Origin: CAWCBH01 sp963793785
Lineage (GTDB): Bacteria > Actinomycetota > Thermoleophilia > Solirubrobacterales > 70-9
DNA length: 64,000 nt
NCBI GenBank assembly: GCA_963793785.1
Contig: CAWCBH010000004.1
Coordinates: 186,001-250,000, forward strand
Reading direction: 5' to 3'
The notes under the pieces were generated by a model that saw only the letters and a list, made by a program, of their open reading frames with translations, did no database searches and had not been told where the DNA came from. Numbering within the stretch: the first letter of the stretch is position 1; each line of letters opens with the position of its first letter. A program made the position numbers and the translations under genes. Shown one piece after another: positions 7,416 to 16,283 of the stretch.

Positions 7416-9938
7416 ATGGCCGATACCAGCGAAGTTGCCGCGCAGGCGGCAGTTCCCTCAAACGCCGAGATCGAGCGGGCGGCGAAGTTCGTCCGCGAAC
7501 CGATCCTGCTCGAGGGAGAGTCCGCTGAAGCGCTGGCGCCCGGTACCGCCCGGCGCAAGGCGCTCGACGCCGCCTTGCGGGAGCTGGACGAGGGCGCCGA
7601 GGCGCCGTCGGTCGAATGGCGCAGTGCCTTCTCGCTGCTGCTCGGGCTGGAGCGGCTGCTGGCCGAGGAGGCTCCGGTGCTGCGAGACGGTGCCGAGCTT
7701 TCCGCGCATCAGGTTGACGCCCTGTCCGGAACCCTCGCGGAGCTGATCTCCGAGCAGCAGGGCGCGGCGGCGAATGGGCGCCGCGACGGCTCAAATGGCG
7801 ACTCCGCCGGCGAGGCCGCTCTGGCACCCGATCCCGCCGAGCCGCCCGTCAACGGCGCCGGCGATGAGGAGCTGGACGCCGATCTCGCCGCCGACGAAGA
7901 AGAGCCCGTGGACTGGGAGGACGACCAGGAAGCCGAGGAGGAACCCGCCCCGGCCGACGCCGACGACCCCGGCGCCGAGCGGCGCTTCTGGTTTGAGCAC
8001 GCGACCGGCGCCGGCAAGACCGTCGCCGCGGTCGGCTTCATCGAGGCCTCCCGCACGGGTGGGGTCCTGATCCTCACCCACCGCCGCAATCTCGTCGACC
8101 AGTTCATCGGCGAGATCTCCGACCGGGGCTACAAGGAGCGGCTGCGGCCGGCGCTTATGGACGGGCGAGACGAGGCCGACGGTCCGGTGACCGTCGAGAC
8201 CTACCAGTGGTTCGTGCGCAACGCGAGCCGGATCTCCGACGCCTACACGATCGTGATCTGCGACGAGGCCCACACCGCGCTGGGCGAGAAGACCAGCGCC
8301 TGCATCCGCGCCTGGCCGGGCCCGGTCTTCATCGGGATGACTGCGACGGGGGCGCTGATTGCCCGCCACGTCGCCGACCTCTTCCCTACCCAGACCTCGC
8401 GTTTCGACCTCGCCCAGGCGGCCCGCCGGGGCGTGATCTCGCCGCTGCGCTGCCTGCGGATCCCTCCCGGGCCCGGGGTGCGGACGATCGCCAAGGTGCC
8501 GCTGCGAAAGGGCGAGGTGGACCAGGACTTCGACCAGGAGGAGCTGGCGGCGCTGCTCGACCAGGCGCCCTTCAACCACGCGATCGCCGACCTTTACAAG
8601 TCGCGATTCCGCAAGGTCCCCGGCGTCCTCTACACGGCCGGGGTCAAGCACGCCAACAACGTCGCGCAGGCGTTCCAGCAGGCGGGCATCAACGCCCGCG
8701 CGGTGTCGGGCGAGACTCCGAAGCGCGAGCTGGCCGAGACCCTCGCCGGCTTCGAGCGCGGCGAGGTCGACGTGCTCTGCAACGCGATGCTGCTGGCCGA
8801 GGGCTGGAACTCGCCGCGGGCGACGATCTGCATGCACCTCGCCCCGACCGCCTCGCGCCGCGTCTACCAGCAGCGGGTCGGCCGGGTAACGCGCCGGGCG
8901 CCCGGCAAGGAGGCCGGCCTGGTGATCGACTTCGTCCACCCGGCGACTACCCACGACGAGACGATCATCACCCTGCACAGCCTGCTCGACCGCGACGTCT
9001 ACCGCGGCGGCGCGATCGTCGTCGGGCCGGTGCGCCGGGGCCGCGGCCGCAAGGTCCGGGTCGAGCGCCGCATCGTGCCGGTCTCCGACAGCTCCGATCG
9101 CCGCCTCTCGGTGCTGGAGCGGGAGCTGTGGCGGATCGCGGTCGAGAACCTCGACTACTCCGAGCAGCACGTCTGGGCTGCGCTCGCGGGCGCTCGCGTC
9201 AATCCTGCCGGCTGGCGCCGGGCCCGGGCGATGTTGCAGAACGACGAGACCAAGGAGCTGCGCCGCCGCTTCCTGCTCACCTGCGTGCAGCGCAACCGCA
9301 ACTCGCAACTGCGTCTGAAGGCGCTGGCGGAGGTGGCGGCGCTGCGCGAGCCGGAGCCCTTCGACGACGCGATCGAGATCGTCGGCACCTGGAGTCGCGA
9401 CGACAAGCGCGCCGGCGTCAAGGTGCTGCTGCAGGCGCTGATCGACCGCCGCATCGGCCGTCGCGACCAGGCCCAGGCGTGGGTCTGGCGGCTGGCCTCC
9501 TACACCCGCGAGCTGCACGAGGAGTACGCCGTGCAGCGCTGGCCGGAGACCAAGCGGCTGCTGGGGCTGCTGGTCAACTCCTCCGGCCGCGCCCACGGGC
9601 GCAACGCCCGGCGTCTCGTCCACGCGGCTCGCAAGCAGGACCGCCGCCTCGCGGTGGCACTGCTGGCCGCGGCTGTCGCCCACACCCCCGAGGGCGAGGA
9701 GGTTTTGCGTGGGGCGCGGATGCGGATGGCCCGCAAGCCCTCGGCGATCGCCCGCGAGCTGCTGCGCAACTTCCCCAAGGCCGGCAAGCGGCGCCGGCGT
9801 CGCAAGCGCGGCGGCGGCGATGCGGCGGACAACGGTGCCCCCGCAGCCGACGCCAACGGTGACCCGGGAGGGGATCCGGCCGACGAACAGATGCATGCAG
9901 AGGACGAGAAAGCGGCCGCCGAGTCCGATTCGTCCTGA
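7416..9938 (+). CDS. DEAD/DEAH-box SF2 helicase with acidic N-terminal insert
   Basis: An 840-aa superfamily-2 helicase/ATPase. Visible motifs: Walker A ATGAGKT (residues 196-202), DEAH box in VICDEAHTAL, motif III GMTATG, and motif VI YQQRVGRVTRRAPG, with VLCNAMLLAEGWNSPRAT before it. The N-terminal region has a Q-motif-like LSAHQVDAL near residue 99, but about 75 residues of acidic, Pro/Ala/Glu-rich sequence (about 115-188) separate it from Walker A, where most SF2 enzymes have only about 20. The C-terminal 300 residues are Arg-rich and helical, ending in a KRRRRRKRGGG basic patch and an acidic tail. ATG 7416 is preferred; the frame is also open from a TTG at 7383. It is monocistronic and divergent from the thioredoxin gene. 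The nucleic acid substrate is unknown. Confidence 0.88.
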   Translation: MADTSEVAAQAAVPSNAEIERAAKFVREPILLEGESAEALAPGTARRKALDAALRELDEGAEAPSVEWRSAFSLLLGLERLLAEEAPVLRDGAELSAHQVDALSGTLAELISEQQGAAANGRRDGSNGDSAGEAALAPDPAEPPVNGAGDEELDADLAADEEEPVDWEDDQEAEEEPAPADADDPGAERRFWFEHATGAGKTVAAVGFIEASRTGGVLILTHRRNLVDQFIGEISDRGYKERLRPALMDGRDEADGPVTVETYQWFVRNASRISDAYTIVICDEAHTALGEKTSACIRAWPGPVFIGMTATGALIARHVADLFPTQTSRFDLAQAARRGVISPLRCLRIPPGPGVRTIAKVPLRKGEVDQDFDQEELAALLDQAPFNHAIADLYKSRFRKVPGVLYTAGVKHANNVAQAFQQAGINARAVSGETPKRELAETLAGFERGEVDVLCNAMLLAEGWNSPRATICMHLAPTASRRVYQQRVGRVTRRAPGKEAGLVIDFVHPATTHDETIITLHSLLDRDVYRGGAIVVGPVRRGRGRKVRVERRIVPVSDSSDRRLSVLERELWRIAVENLDYSEQHVWAALAGARVNPAGWRRARAMLQNDETKELRRRFLLTCVQRNRNSQLRLKALAEVAALREPEPFDDAIEIVGTWSRDDKRAGVKVLLQALIDRRIGRRDQAQAWVWRLASYTRELHEEYAVQRWPETKRLLGLLVNSSGRAHGRNARRLVHAARKQDRRLAVALLAAAVAHTPEGEEVLRGARMRMARKPSAIARELLRNFPKAGKRRRRRKRGGGDAADNGAPAADANGDPGGDPADEQMHAEDEKAAAESDSS

Positions 9939-9963
9939 CCCTTGTCCTCATAGGGGCTTCAGG

Positions 9964-10671
9964 TCAGGACAGATCCAGGGGGGCGAGGTGGATCTCGCCG
10001 GCGCCGAGCGCCGCTACTTCTCCATCTGACCCTCTTACAAGCAGTCTTCCCTGCTCATCGACGCCCTCGGCGACGCCCTTGCCCTCCTCCCAGGAGATCT
10101 TCCGCCCCTTCAGCGCGTCGCGCTTTCGGAACTCCCGCAGGACCTTGTCCGACTCGGCCGCGACCCATGCATCCAGCGCCGCGTTCAGCGCCGTCCGCGC
10201 TTCCTCCGGCGTCGCGCCGCCGCCGATCGAGGTCGCGGCCTCGCGGAGCTCGGGGGGGAACTCATCTGTGGCGATCGTCAGGTTGATCCCGACCCCGATC
10301 ACCGCCCAGCCGTCCTGGGGGCGGGCCTCGATCAGGACCCCTGCACACTTGCGGCCCTCGATCCAGACGTCGTTGGGCCACTTCACCTCGCAGCGCGGCG
10401 CCCCCAGCTGCTCCGCCGCCTCGCAGACGGCCAGCGGCACCGCCAGCGGCAGCAGCAGGTGGTCATCCTCGAGGGGCCGCAGCAGCGCCGAGTAGAGAAG
10501 GGCCTGGCCGGGTGGGGCGACCCAATCGCGTCCCTGCCGCCCCCGCCCGGCGCTTTGCTCGGTGGCGGTGACCACCGTTCCACCGGGCGCTCCCTCGGCC
10601 GCCAGCTCCCGCGCCCGCGTGTTGGTCGAGTCGCAGCGGCGGTAGTGGCGATGGGGCCGGCCGAACGTCAT
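9964..10671 (-). CDS. birA: Biotin--[acetyl-CoA-carboxylase] ligase
   Basis: A 235-aa biotin protein ligase without an N-terminal DNA-binding domain (class I, catalytic only). It attaches biotin to carboxylase carrier domains through biotinyl-AMP. The diagnostic elements are in order: CDSTNTRARELA, the biotin-binding SAGRGRQGRDWVAPPGQALLYS (GRGRxGRxW), CEVKWPNDVWIEGRKCAGVLIE (KWPNDV and G-x-L-x-E) and VIGVGINLTIA. The C-terminal SH3-like cap has VAEGVDEQGRLLVR. The gene is last in the long ccm-hem cluster, 8 bases after the SAM hydrolase. Heme and biotin synthesis are not directly linked, so the position probably reflects housekeeping co-expression. Confidence 0.93.
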   Translation of the reverse strand: MTFGRPHRHYRRCDSTNTRARELAAEGAPGGTVVTATEQSAGRGRQGRDWVAPPGQALLYSALLRPLEDDHLLLPLAVPLAVCEAAEQLGAPRCEVKWPNDVWIEGRKCAGVLIEARPQDGWAVIGVGINLTIATDEFPPELREAATSIGGGATPEEARTALNAALDAWVAAESDKVLREFRKRDALKGRKISWEEGKGVAEGVDEQGRLLVRGSDGEVAALGAGEIHLAPLDLS

Positions 10672-10679
10672 CGCCGTGC

Positions 10680-11492
10680 CTAGTCCGCCGGAGTCAAGGT
10701 CACTTCGTCGTCGGGGCCGAGGCCGAGCATCTCGGCGGCGCTCTCGCGGTTGACCGCCAGCGCCAGCGTCCGCGCCGAGTCCTCGTAGAGCAGACCTTGC
10801 CCCTCGCCGACGTCGGCGAATGTGCGGGCGAAGGGCACCGCCACGGTGGTCTGACCGGTGTCGACGGCGACCCGGTGCCCGAGCCGCAGGAAGGTCGAGG
10901 AAAGCTCCTCGTGGTCGAGGTTGAGGGTGACGTTGCCGAAGCGATCTACGTAGAGGACGTGGGCGACGACGCGGTCGGCGTAGACGCGGGGCTGGGGCAG
11001 TTCGAGGCGGGTCAGAGAGGCCGGGTCGATGGGCTCGCCGACCTCCGCCAGCTCGGCCCCGCCGGCGAGGCCGGCGGCGACCGGGGCGAAAATGTCGCGG
11101 CCGTGAAAGGTGGCGGTGACAGGTTGCAGGCGGCACGGCGACGCGGTCAGGTCGACTGCCTCGCGGGGGCCGCCGAAACGCTCGATCGCCAGCGCCAGGA
11201 CGCCGTTGTCGGGCCCGACCAGGATCCGCTCCTCCTCGGCGACCGCGACCGCGACCGGGCGCCGATCGGATCCGACCCCGGGGTCGACGACGGCGAGGTG
11301 GACCCCCGGGGCGGCAAAGGGGAGCGAGTTCGCCAGCAGGACCGCTCCCTGGCGGACGGCGTGCCGGGCCAGTCCGTGGGTGATGTCGACCAGCTGGGCG
11401 TCGGGCGCGATTCGGGCGATCACCGCCCGGCAGACGCCGGCGAACTCGTCTGCGTGGCCGTAGTCGGAGAGGAAGGTGATCGGGCGGGTCAT
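10680..11492 (-). CDS. SAM hydrolase / S-adenosyl-L-methionine hydroxide adenosyltransferase family (DUF62)
   Basis: A 270-aa member of the fluorinase/chlorinase superfamily, of the hydroxide-using branch that splits SAM to adenosine and methionine. The N-terminus ITFLSDYGHADEFAGVCRAV is typical. The conserved triad is present: Asp in LAVVDPGVGS, Arg in SDRRPVAV and His in TFHGRDIFAPVAA. FGNVTLNL marks the C-terminal barrel. It lacks the roughly 20-residue loop of the fluorinase. Its stop overlaps nothing downstream (8-base gap to birA), but its start overlaps the cobA/hemD stop. The neighbouring gene uses SAM (uroporphyrinogen methylation), which makes SAM balancing an attractive but unproven link. 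Confidence 0.9.
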   Translation of the reverse strand: MTRPITFLSDYGHADEFAGVCRAVIARIAPDAQLVDITHGLARHAVRQGAVLLANSLPFAAPGVHLAVVDPGVGSDRRPVAVAVAEEERILVGPDNGVLALAIERFGGPREAVDLTASPCRLQPVTATFHGRDIFAPVAAGLAGGAELAEVGEPIDPASLTRLELPQPRVYADRVVAHVLYVDRFGNVTLNLDHEELSSTFLRLGHRVAVDTGQTTVAVPFARTFADVGEGQGLLYEDSARTLALAVNRESAAEMLGLGPDDEVTLTPAD

Positions 11493-13006
11493 CGGCCCCG
11501 GGCTCCGGCGCCATCAGCCAGCAATGCCTCTACCAGTCCCTCGATGTCGTGGCGCTCGGCCTCGACGTGTACATCGAGGCCTGCCTCGCGGGCGGTGGCG
11601 GAGGTGATCGGCCCGATCGAGACGATCCGGGCGTGCGACGGCATCCGCTTGCCCAGCGAGCCGACGAGGTTGCGCACGGTGGAGGAGGAGGTGAAGGTGA
11701 CGTAGTCGGCGTCCTGGGCGGCGTCGATTGCCTCCGGCGAGGGGTCCTCGGCGACGGTCTCGTAAAGCGCGACGACGTCCACCTCGGCACCGCGCTCGCG
11801 CAGCGCATCGGGCAAGACGTCGCGGGCTTCGGCGGCGCGGGCGATCAGGACCGGCTTTCCCTTCACGTCGACCGGCTCGAGCGCCTCGACCAGCGCCTCG
11901 GCGACGAAGCGCTCGGGGACGATGTCGGCGATCACTGCCAGCTCGCCCAGCGCGGCGGCGGTTCCGGGCCCGATTGCCGCGATCGTCGCGTTGGCGAGGG
12001 CACGGGCGTCGCGGCCCTGCTCGACCATCGCCTCGCAAAGCAGCCGTACCCCGTTCGGGCTGGTCAGGCAGATCAGCGCGTAGGTATGGATCGCGGCGAC
12101 GGCGGCACGGACCGCCGCGTCCTCGACCCGCGGCTCGATCCTGATCGCCGGCAGCTCGACCACTTCGGCGCCGAGCGATCTGAGCGTGCCGGCGAGCTCG
12201 CTTGCCTGCGCCCTGGCCCGGGTGACGACGATGCGGCGGCCGAACAACGGTCGCCGCTCCAGCCAGGCGAGGGCGCCGCGGCGCCCGGCGACTCTGCCGA
12301 CCACCAGCACCGCCGGTGCTTCGAGCCCCTGCAGCTCGACGATCGCGGCGATCTCTCCCAGCTGACCGTCGACCACGCGCTGCCTGGCCATCGTGCCCCG
12401 CTCGATCACCGCCGCCGGCTCGGAGCGGTCGCGGCCGGCTGCGACCAGCGCCTCGACGTTCTCGGCCAGTCGCTTGATCCCCATGTAGAAGACGAGCGTG
12501 CCCGGAAAGGCGGCCAGCGCCTCCCAGTCGAGCGCCGATTCCGGCTTTTCGGGGTCCTCGTGGCCGGTCACGAAGGCGACCGCCGAGGCGTCGTCGCGGT
12601 GGGTGACGGGTATCCCGGCGTAGGCGGGCGCCGCGATCCCGGCGGTCACCCCGGGCACGACCTCGAACTCGATCCCGGCTGCGCGCAGCGCCTCGCCCTC
12701 CTCGCCGCCGCGCCCGAACACGAACGGGTCGCCTCCCTTGAGGCGGACAACGCTGCGCCCGGCCCGGGCGGCCTCCACGATCCGCTGCTCGATCTCCTGC
12801 TGCTGCGTCGACTCCGAGCCGGGCTGCTTGCCGACGTAGATCATCTCGGCATCGTCGCGAGCCGCCTCCAGAGCCTCCGCGGCGACGAGGCGATCGTGGA
12901 AGATCACGTCGGCGCTGGCGATCAGCTCCCGCGCCCGCAGCGTGATCAGCCCCGGGTCGCCGGGGCCGGCGCCGACCAGGTAGACGACGCCCGGCCTCGC
13001 CTTCAC
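11489..13006 (-). CDS. cobA-hemD: Uroporphyrinogen-III C-methyltransferase / uroporphyrinogen-III synthase fusion
   Basis: A 505-aa bifunctional protein. Residues about 5-245 are the SAM-dependent uroporphyrinogen methyltransferase (VYLVGAGPGDPGLITLRA, VRLKGGDPFVFGRGGEE, YAGIPVTHRDDASAVAFVTGH, TLVFYMGIKRL). Residues about 255-500 are HemD (RRIVVTRARAQASELA, FTSSSTVRNL), which closes hydroxymethylbilane to uroporphyrinogen III. The protein therefore makes the tetrapyrrole branch point and can divert it to precorrin-2 for siroheme or cobalamin. The GTG start overlaps the hemC stop (GTGA), indicating translational coupling. The fusion is known in actinobacteria and some firmicutes. Confidence 0.95.
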   Translation of the reverse strand: MKARPGVVYLVGAGPGDPGLITLRARELIASADVIFHDRLVAAEALEAARDDAEMIYVGKQPGSESTQQQEIEQRIVEAARAGRSVVRLKGGDPFVFGRGGEEGEALRAAGIEFEVVPGVTAGIAAPAYAGIPVTHRDDASAVAFVTGHEDPEKPESALDWEALAAFPGTLVFYMGIKRLAENVEALVAAGRDRSEPAAVIERGTMARQRVVDGQLGEIAAIVELQGLEAPAVLVVGRVAGRRGALAWLERRPLFGRRIVVTRARAQASELAGTLRSLGAEVVELPAIRIEPRVEDAAVRAAVAAIHTYALICLTSPNGVRLLCEAMVEQGRDARALANATIAAIGPGTAAALGELAVIADIVPERFVAEALVEALEPVDVKGKPVLIARAAEARDVLPDALRERGAEVDVVALYETVAEDPSPEAIDAAQDADYVTFTSSSTVRNLVGSLGKRMPSHARIVSIGPITSATAREAGLDVHVEAERHDIEGLVEALLADGAGARGR

Positions 13007-13879
13007 GCGAGTCCCTCCGCCCGCTCCAGCAGCTCAGCGGCGCCGGCCGCCAGCAGGCGGTCGGCGAGCTCGGCTCCCAGTGCGCCGGGATCGGCGGCGC
13101 CGCCCTGAACCCGGTCCCGCAGCCACTCGCTGCCGTCGGGGAGGCCGATGAAGGCGTCGACGGTGAGGTCGTCCCCGTCCTCGATCGCGTGGACGCCGAT
13201 CGGCGTCGCGCAGCTGGCCTCCAGGGCGCCGACCACAGCCCGCTCGGCGGTCAGCTCCGCCAGCGCCGACTGGTCGCCGATCGCCGGCGGCGGTCCGCCG
13301 GCTGGCCTCGTCGTCGGCGCGGGCCTGCAGTACCAGCGCCCCCTGACCCGCCGCGGGGGTCATCTCCTCGCCGTCGAAGAGGAAGCCGACCTCGCCCTCC
13401 CGGCCCAGCCGTCGCAATCCGGCCGCCGCGAGGACGATCGCGTCGAAGTCGCCGTCGGCCAGCCGCGAAAGTCGCGTGTCGACGTTGCCGTGCAGCTCGG
13501 CGACGCGAAGGTCGGGGCGCCGGGCCAGGAGCTGCGAGCGCCGCCGCAGGCTCGCCGTGCCCACCCGCGCTCCCTCGGGGGCTTCGCCGAGAGAGCCGCC
13601 GGGCCCGATCCAGGCGTCGCGCGGCTCCTCACGCGCCGGCACCGCCGCGAAGAAAAGTCCCTCGGTCAGCTTCGCGGGCAGGTCCTTGGCGGAGTGCACG
13701 CCCAGCTCGGCCCTGCCGTCGAGCAGCGCCCGCTCGACGCCGCGGACGAAGCGCTCCTTGTCGCCGCTGTCACCGTCGGCACCGGCCTCGACGAGCTCAC
13801 CCTCTCCGAGCAGCTCGGCGACCGCCTGCGCCTGCGCCAGCGCCAGAGCGCTGCCCCTGGTGGCGAGGCGCAGCGCCAC
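13003..13879 (-). CDS. hemC: Hydroxymethylbilane synthase (porphobilinogen deaminase), one frameshift
   Basis: Makes hydroxymethylbilane from four porphobilinogens, feeding HemD in the next gene. The start is GTG with LRLATRGSALALAQAQAVAEL. The conserved HSAKDLPAKL, ASLRRRSQLL and ELHGNVDTRLSRL blocks and the substrate-binding AAGQGALVLQARADDE are in one frame. The C-terminal domain, with the dipyrromethane cofactor cysteine in GALEASCATPIGVHA, continues in a second frame from about 13285. Total length is 877 nt, one base over a multiple of three, so a single extra base explains the break. Because the gene is essential for heme, an assembly error is far likelier than inactivation. Confidence 0.92.
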
Positions 13880-13887
13880 CCTCGGCC

Positions 13888-15225
13888 TCAGGCCGACTCG
13901 CGGCCCTTGCGGCGCAGCTGCGTGACGCTCGCCTCCACCTCGCCCTCCGGGGCGCTGGCGGGGTCGAGTCCGAACAGCTCGCGCAGCGCGTTCACGTAGA
14001 GGTAGGCGTCATCGGTCCCGGCGGCACGCTTCATCCTCAGGGTCGGCTCGTGCAGGAGCCGGCTGGCGATCGCCCGCGCCATCAGCTGCAACCGCTCGCG
14101 GTCGACCTCGGTCATGCCCTCCCAGCGGGATTCGTTCTCGGCCAGCACCCGGGTGACGATCTCCTCCGAGCGGGCCCGCAGCGAGGCGACGGTGGGTGTC
14201 ACCTCGAGCGAGGCCAGCCAGCGCTCGAACCGGCCCAGCTCCGCCTCGAGGATGATCTCGACGCGGCCCGCCTCGGCCTCGCGGCCGCTGACGTTTCGCT
14301 CCACGATCTGCTGCACGTCGTCGACGTCGTGGAGGCTGACCCCGGTCAGATCCCGGCAGCGCGGGTCGACGTCGCGCGGCACCGCGATGTCGACCAGCAG
14401 CAGGGGCCGGCCCTCGCGCAGCTCCATCACCTTCGCCAGCTCGTCGCGTTCGACGATGTGGTGGGGGGAATTGGTCGCCGAGACGACGATGTCTGCGTTT
14501 TGGAGCTGCTCGGGCAGCTCGTCGAAGCGAACCGCCTGGCCCCCGAATCGCTGCGCCAGCCCGATCGCCCGGTCATAGCGCCGGTTGGCGATGAACACCG
14601 TTGCCACCCCTCGCGCGACCAGCGCCCGGGCGACCAGCTCGGCGGTGTCGCCGGCGCCGATCACCAGCACTCGGCGCTGGGAGAGGTCGCCGAGCACACG
14701 CTGTCCCAGCTCGACCGCGACCGAGGAGATCGAGAGCCCCTTCTCGCTGATCCCGGTCTCGCTGCGGGCCCGCCCGCCGGCGGCCAGGGCGCCGCGGAAG
14801 AGCCGGTTCAGGATCGGCCCGGTCGCGCTCTCGACCAACGCCAGCTCGTAGGCGCGCTTGATCTGGCCCTGGATCTCGGCCTCGCCGAGGATCATCGAGT
14901 CGAGCCCGGCAGTGACCCGGAACAGGTGCCGGGCGGCGGCGCTGGATCGCATCGAGTAGAGGTGCCCGAGCAGCTCCGTCGGCCGGGTCTCCGCCTGGCG
15001 GGCGAGGATCCCGAGCGCCGCCGACTCGGCCTCGACCGGGTCGGTGGCGACCAGGTAGAGCTCGGTGCGGTTGCAGGTCGAGATCGCGGCTGCTTCGAGG
15101 ACCTGCTCGGTGGCCGTCAACTCGCCGAGCACGCCGACCGCGCGCCCCTCCGGCAGCGCCAGCCGCTCGCGCAGCTCCAGCGGCGCCGTCTTGTGGGAGA
15201 CGCCGAGCGTCAGCAGCTCACTCAT
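13888..15225 (-). CDS. hemA: Glutamyl-tRNA reductase
   Basis: First committed enzyme of the C5 tetrapyrrole pathway: it reduces glutamyl-tRNA to glutamate-1-semialdehyde with NADPH. The 445-aa protein starts LTLGVSHKTAPLELRERLAL and has the catalytic cysteine in AAISTCNRTELYLVA (S-T-C-N-R). DSMILGEAEIQGQIKRAY, the Rossmann motif VLVIGAGDTAELVARAL and SATNSPHHIV follow. The C-terminal dimerisation domain ends at ALRELFGLD. The ATG overlaps the stop of the upstream CcmD-like gene by 4 bases. hemL and hemB are not in the window. Confidence 0.96.
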   Translation of the reverse strand: MSELLTLGVSHKTAPLELRERLALPEGRAVGVLGELTATEQVLEAAAISTCNRTELYLVATDPVEAESAALGILARQAETRPTELLGHLYSMRSSAAARHLFRVTAGLDSMILGEAEIQGQIKRAYELALVESATGPILNRLFRGALAAGGRARSETGISEKGLSISSVAVELGQRVLGDLSQRRVLVIGAGDTAELVARALVARGVATVFIANRRYDRAIGLAQRFGGQAVRFDELPEQLQNADIVVSATNSPHHIVERDELAKVMELREGRPLLLVDIAVPRDVDPRCRDLTGVSLHDVDDVQQIVERNVSGREAEAGRVEIILEAELGRFERWLASLEVTPTVASLRARSEEIVTRVLAENESRWEGMTEVDRERLQLMARAIASRLLHEPTLRMKRAAGTDDAYLYVNALRELFGLDPASAPEGEVEASVTQLRRKGRESA

Positions 15226-15500
15226 ATAACGCCGCCTCCTCCGCTTCCGCTCGGCGGCGAGGAGACAGATATGGACGCCGCCTCGCTCTCGCGTCCGGGG
15301 GCGGCTTGCGGCTCGCTCTCGCGTCCGGGGGTGCCGCGCCCCCGCCTTTGCTCGGCGAAGGCCGCCAGCTCGCGCAGCTCCCGCTCGATTCGCTGCAGCT
15401 TTGCGGCCATGATCGCGACGTAGAGCAGAATCAGGACGACGAAGACGGCGTAGGCGCCGGCCACGTACTTGCCGGCCTCGTCGAGGGGCAGCGCCGGCAT
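15222..15500 (-). CDS. CcmD-like small membrane protein
   Basis: A 92-aa protein with one N-terminal membrane helix (GAYAVFVVLILLYVAIMAAK, about residues 14-33), then a charged amphipathic helix KLQRIERELRELAAFAEQR. That layout, together with its place directly after CcmC and before HemA, fits CcmD, the small subunit that helps release holo-CcmE or stabilise the CcmABC complex. The family is too short for firm assignment. The C-terminal 35 residues are disordered and include a duplicated PGRESE segment encoded by a 30-base direct repeat. Confidence 0.7.
   Translation of the reverse strand: MPALPLDEAGKYVAGAYAVFVVLILLYVAIMAAKLQRIERELRELAAFAEQRRGRGTPGRESEPQAAPGRESEAASISVSSPPSGSGGGGVI
15282..15331. 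repeat. 30-base-period direct repeat in the CcmD-like gene
   Basis: A 20-base unit (CTCGCTCTCGCGTCCGGGGG) occurs at 15282-15301 and again at 15312-15331, separated by ten bases. It encodes the repeated PGRESE in the disordered tail. This is probably slippage in a low-constraint region. Confidence 0.7.
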
Positions 15501-15522
15501 CAGCGTCCCCTTTCGTGCCCGC

Positions 15523-16257
15523 TCATCGCGGCCTCGTCGCGATTCCGGCGACGGGGCGGGCCGTTGGTCCGGGCTCGGCGGCCTCCAGGGCCCGGCGCAG
15601 GCGCGAAAGCTGTCCCGAGGCGCCCTTGGCGGTCAGCTCGAACTTCACCAGCGTCACCCACAGCAGCGCCATCCCGGCCAGGGAGACAAGAAAGGTGAGC
15701 ATCATCGAGGCCGGCAGCCCGCCGGCCGTGGTGGCGAAGACGCGGGGGTGCACGAGGCTCTCGGCGAGCCGCACGGCGAGGAAGTTGAGCGGTACGAAGG
15801 CGCCGGCCGTGATCGCGAAGACCGAGGCGTAGCGGGCCTGGCGCTCCGGATCCTCGATCGCGTAGCGGAACGGGTAGTAGGTCGAATAGAGGAGGAACAC
15901 GATCAGGAAGCTGACCAGGGTCGGCTCGTCCCAGACCCACCAGTGGCCCCAGGAGGCCTTGGCCCAGATCGAGCCGGTGATCAGGACCCCGACTCCGAAC
16001 ACGATCGAGAGGTGGATCGAGACGTAGGCCCGCGCGTCGTGGCGGCGGTCGCCGCTGCGCAGATGGCGAATCGCGTGCACCGCCCCGACCATGAAGCCGA
16101 CCAGGGCCGTGATCGCAAGCGGCACGTGGAGATAGAAGATCTTCTGGATGAAGCCCTGATCGGCATCCAGCGGCGCGTAGAAGAAGACCAGGCAGAGCGA
16201 AAGCCCGATCGTCGCGACCGTGGCGATTGAGATTGCTGTCAGGCCTTTGCCGTGCAT
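15523..16257 (-). CDS. ccmC: Cytochrome c biogenesis heme-handling protein CcmC (CcsA family)
   Basis: A 244-aa protein with six membrane helices. It holds the tryptophan-rich WGHWWVWDEP heme-binding motif (about residues 123-132) and flanking His residues (FYLHVPLA, ISIHLSIVF equivalents) that coordinate heme in CcmC. CcmC presents heme on the outer face of the membrane for delivery to CcmE. The gene lies between ccmB (26 bases upstream) and the CcmD-like gene (22 bases downstream). CcmE and CcmF are not in the window. Confidence 0.93.
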   Translation of the reverse strand: MHGKGLTAISIATVATIGLSLCLVFFYAPLDADQGFIQKIFYLHVPLAITALVGFMVGAVHAIRHLRSGDRRHDARAYVSIHLSIVFGVGVLITGSIWAKASWGHWWVWDEPTLVSFLIVFLLYSTYYPFRYAIEDPERQARYASVFAITAGAFVPLNFLAVRLAESLVHPRVFATTAGGLPASMMLTFLVSLAGMALLWVTLVKFELTAKGASGQLSRLRRALEAAEPGPTARPVAGIATRPR

Positions 16258-16283
16258 CGGGAGTCTGCGGTAGCCGCCGTCAC

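Noticed and set aside
7791..9896. Long antisense open frame of about 700 codons on the minus strand of the helicase gene
   Set aside because: It mirrors the helicase coding frame; its residues are an Arg/Gly/Asp/Val-rich shadow typical of very GC-rich DNA, with no motif.
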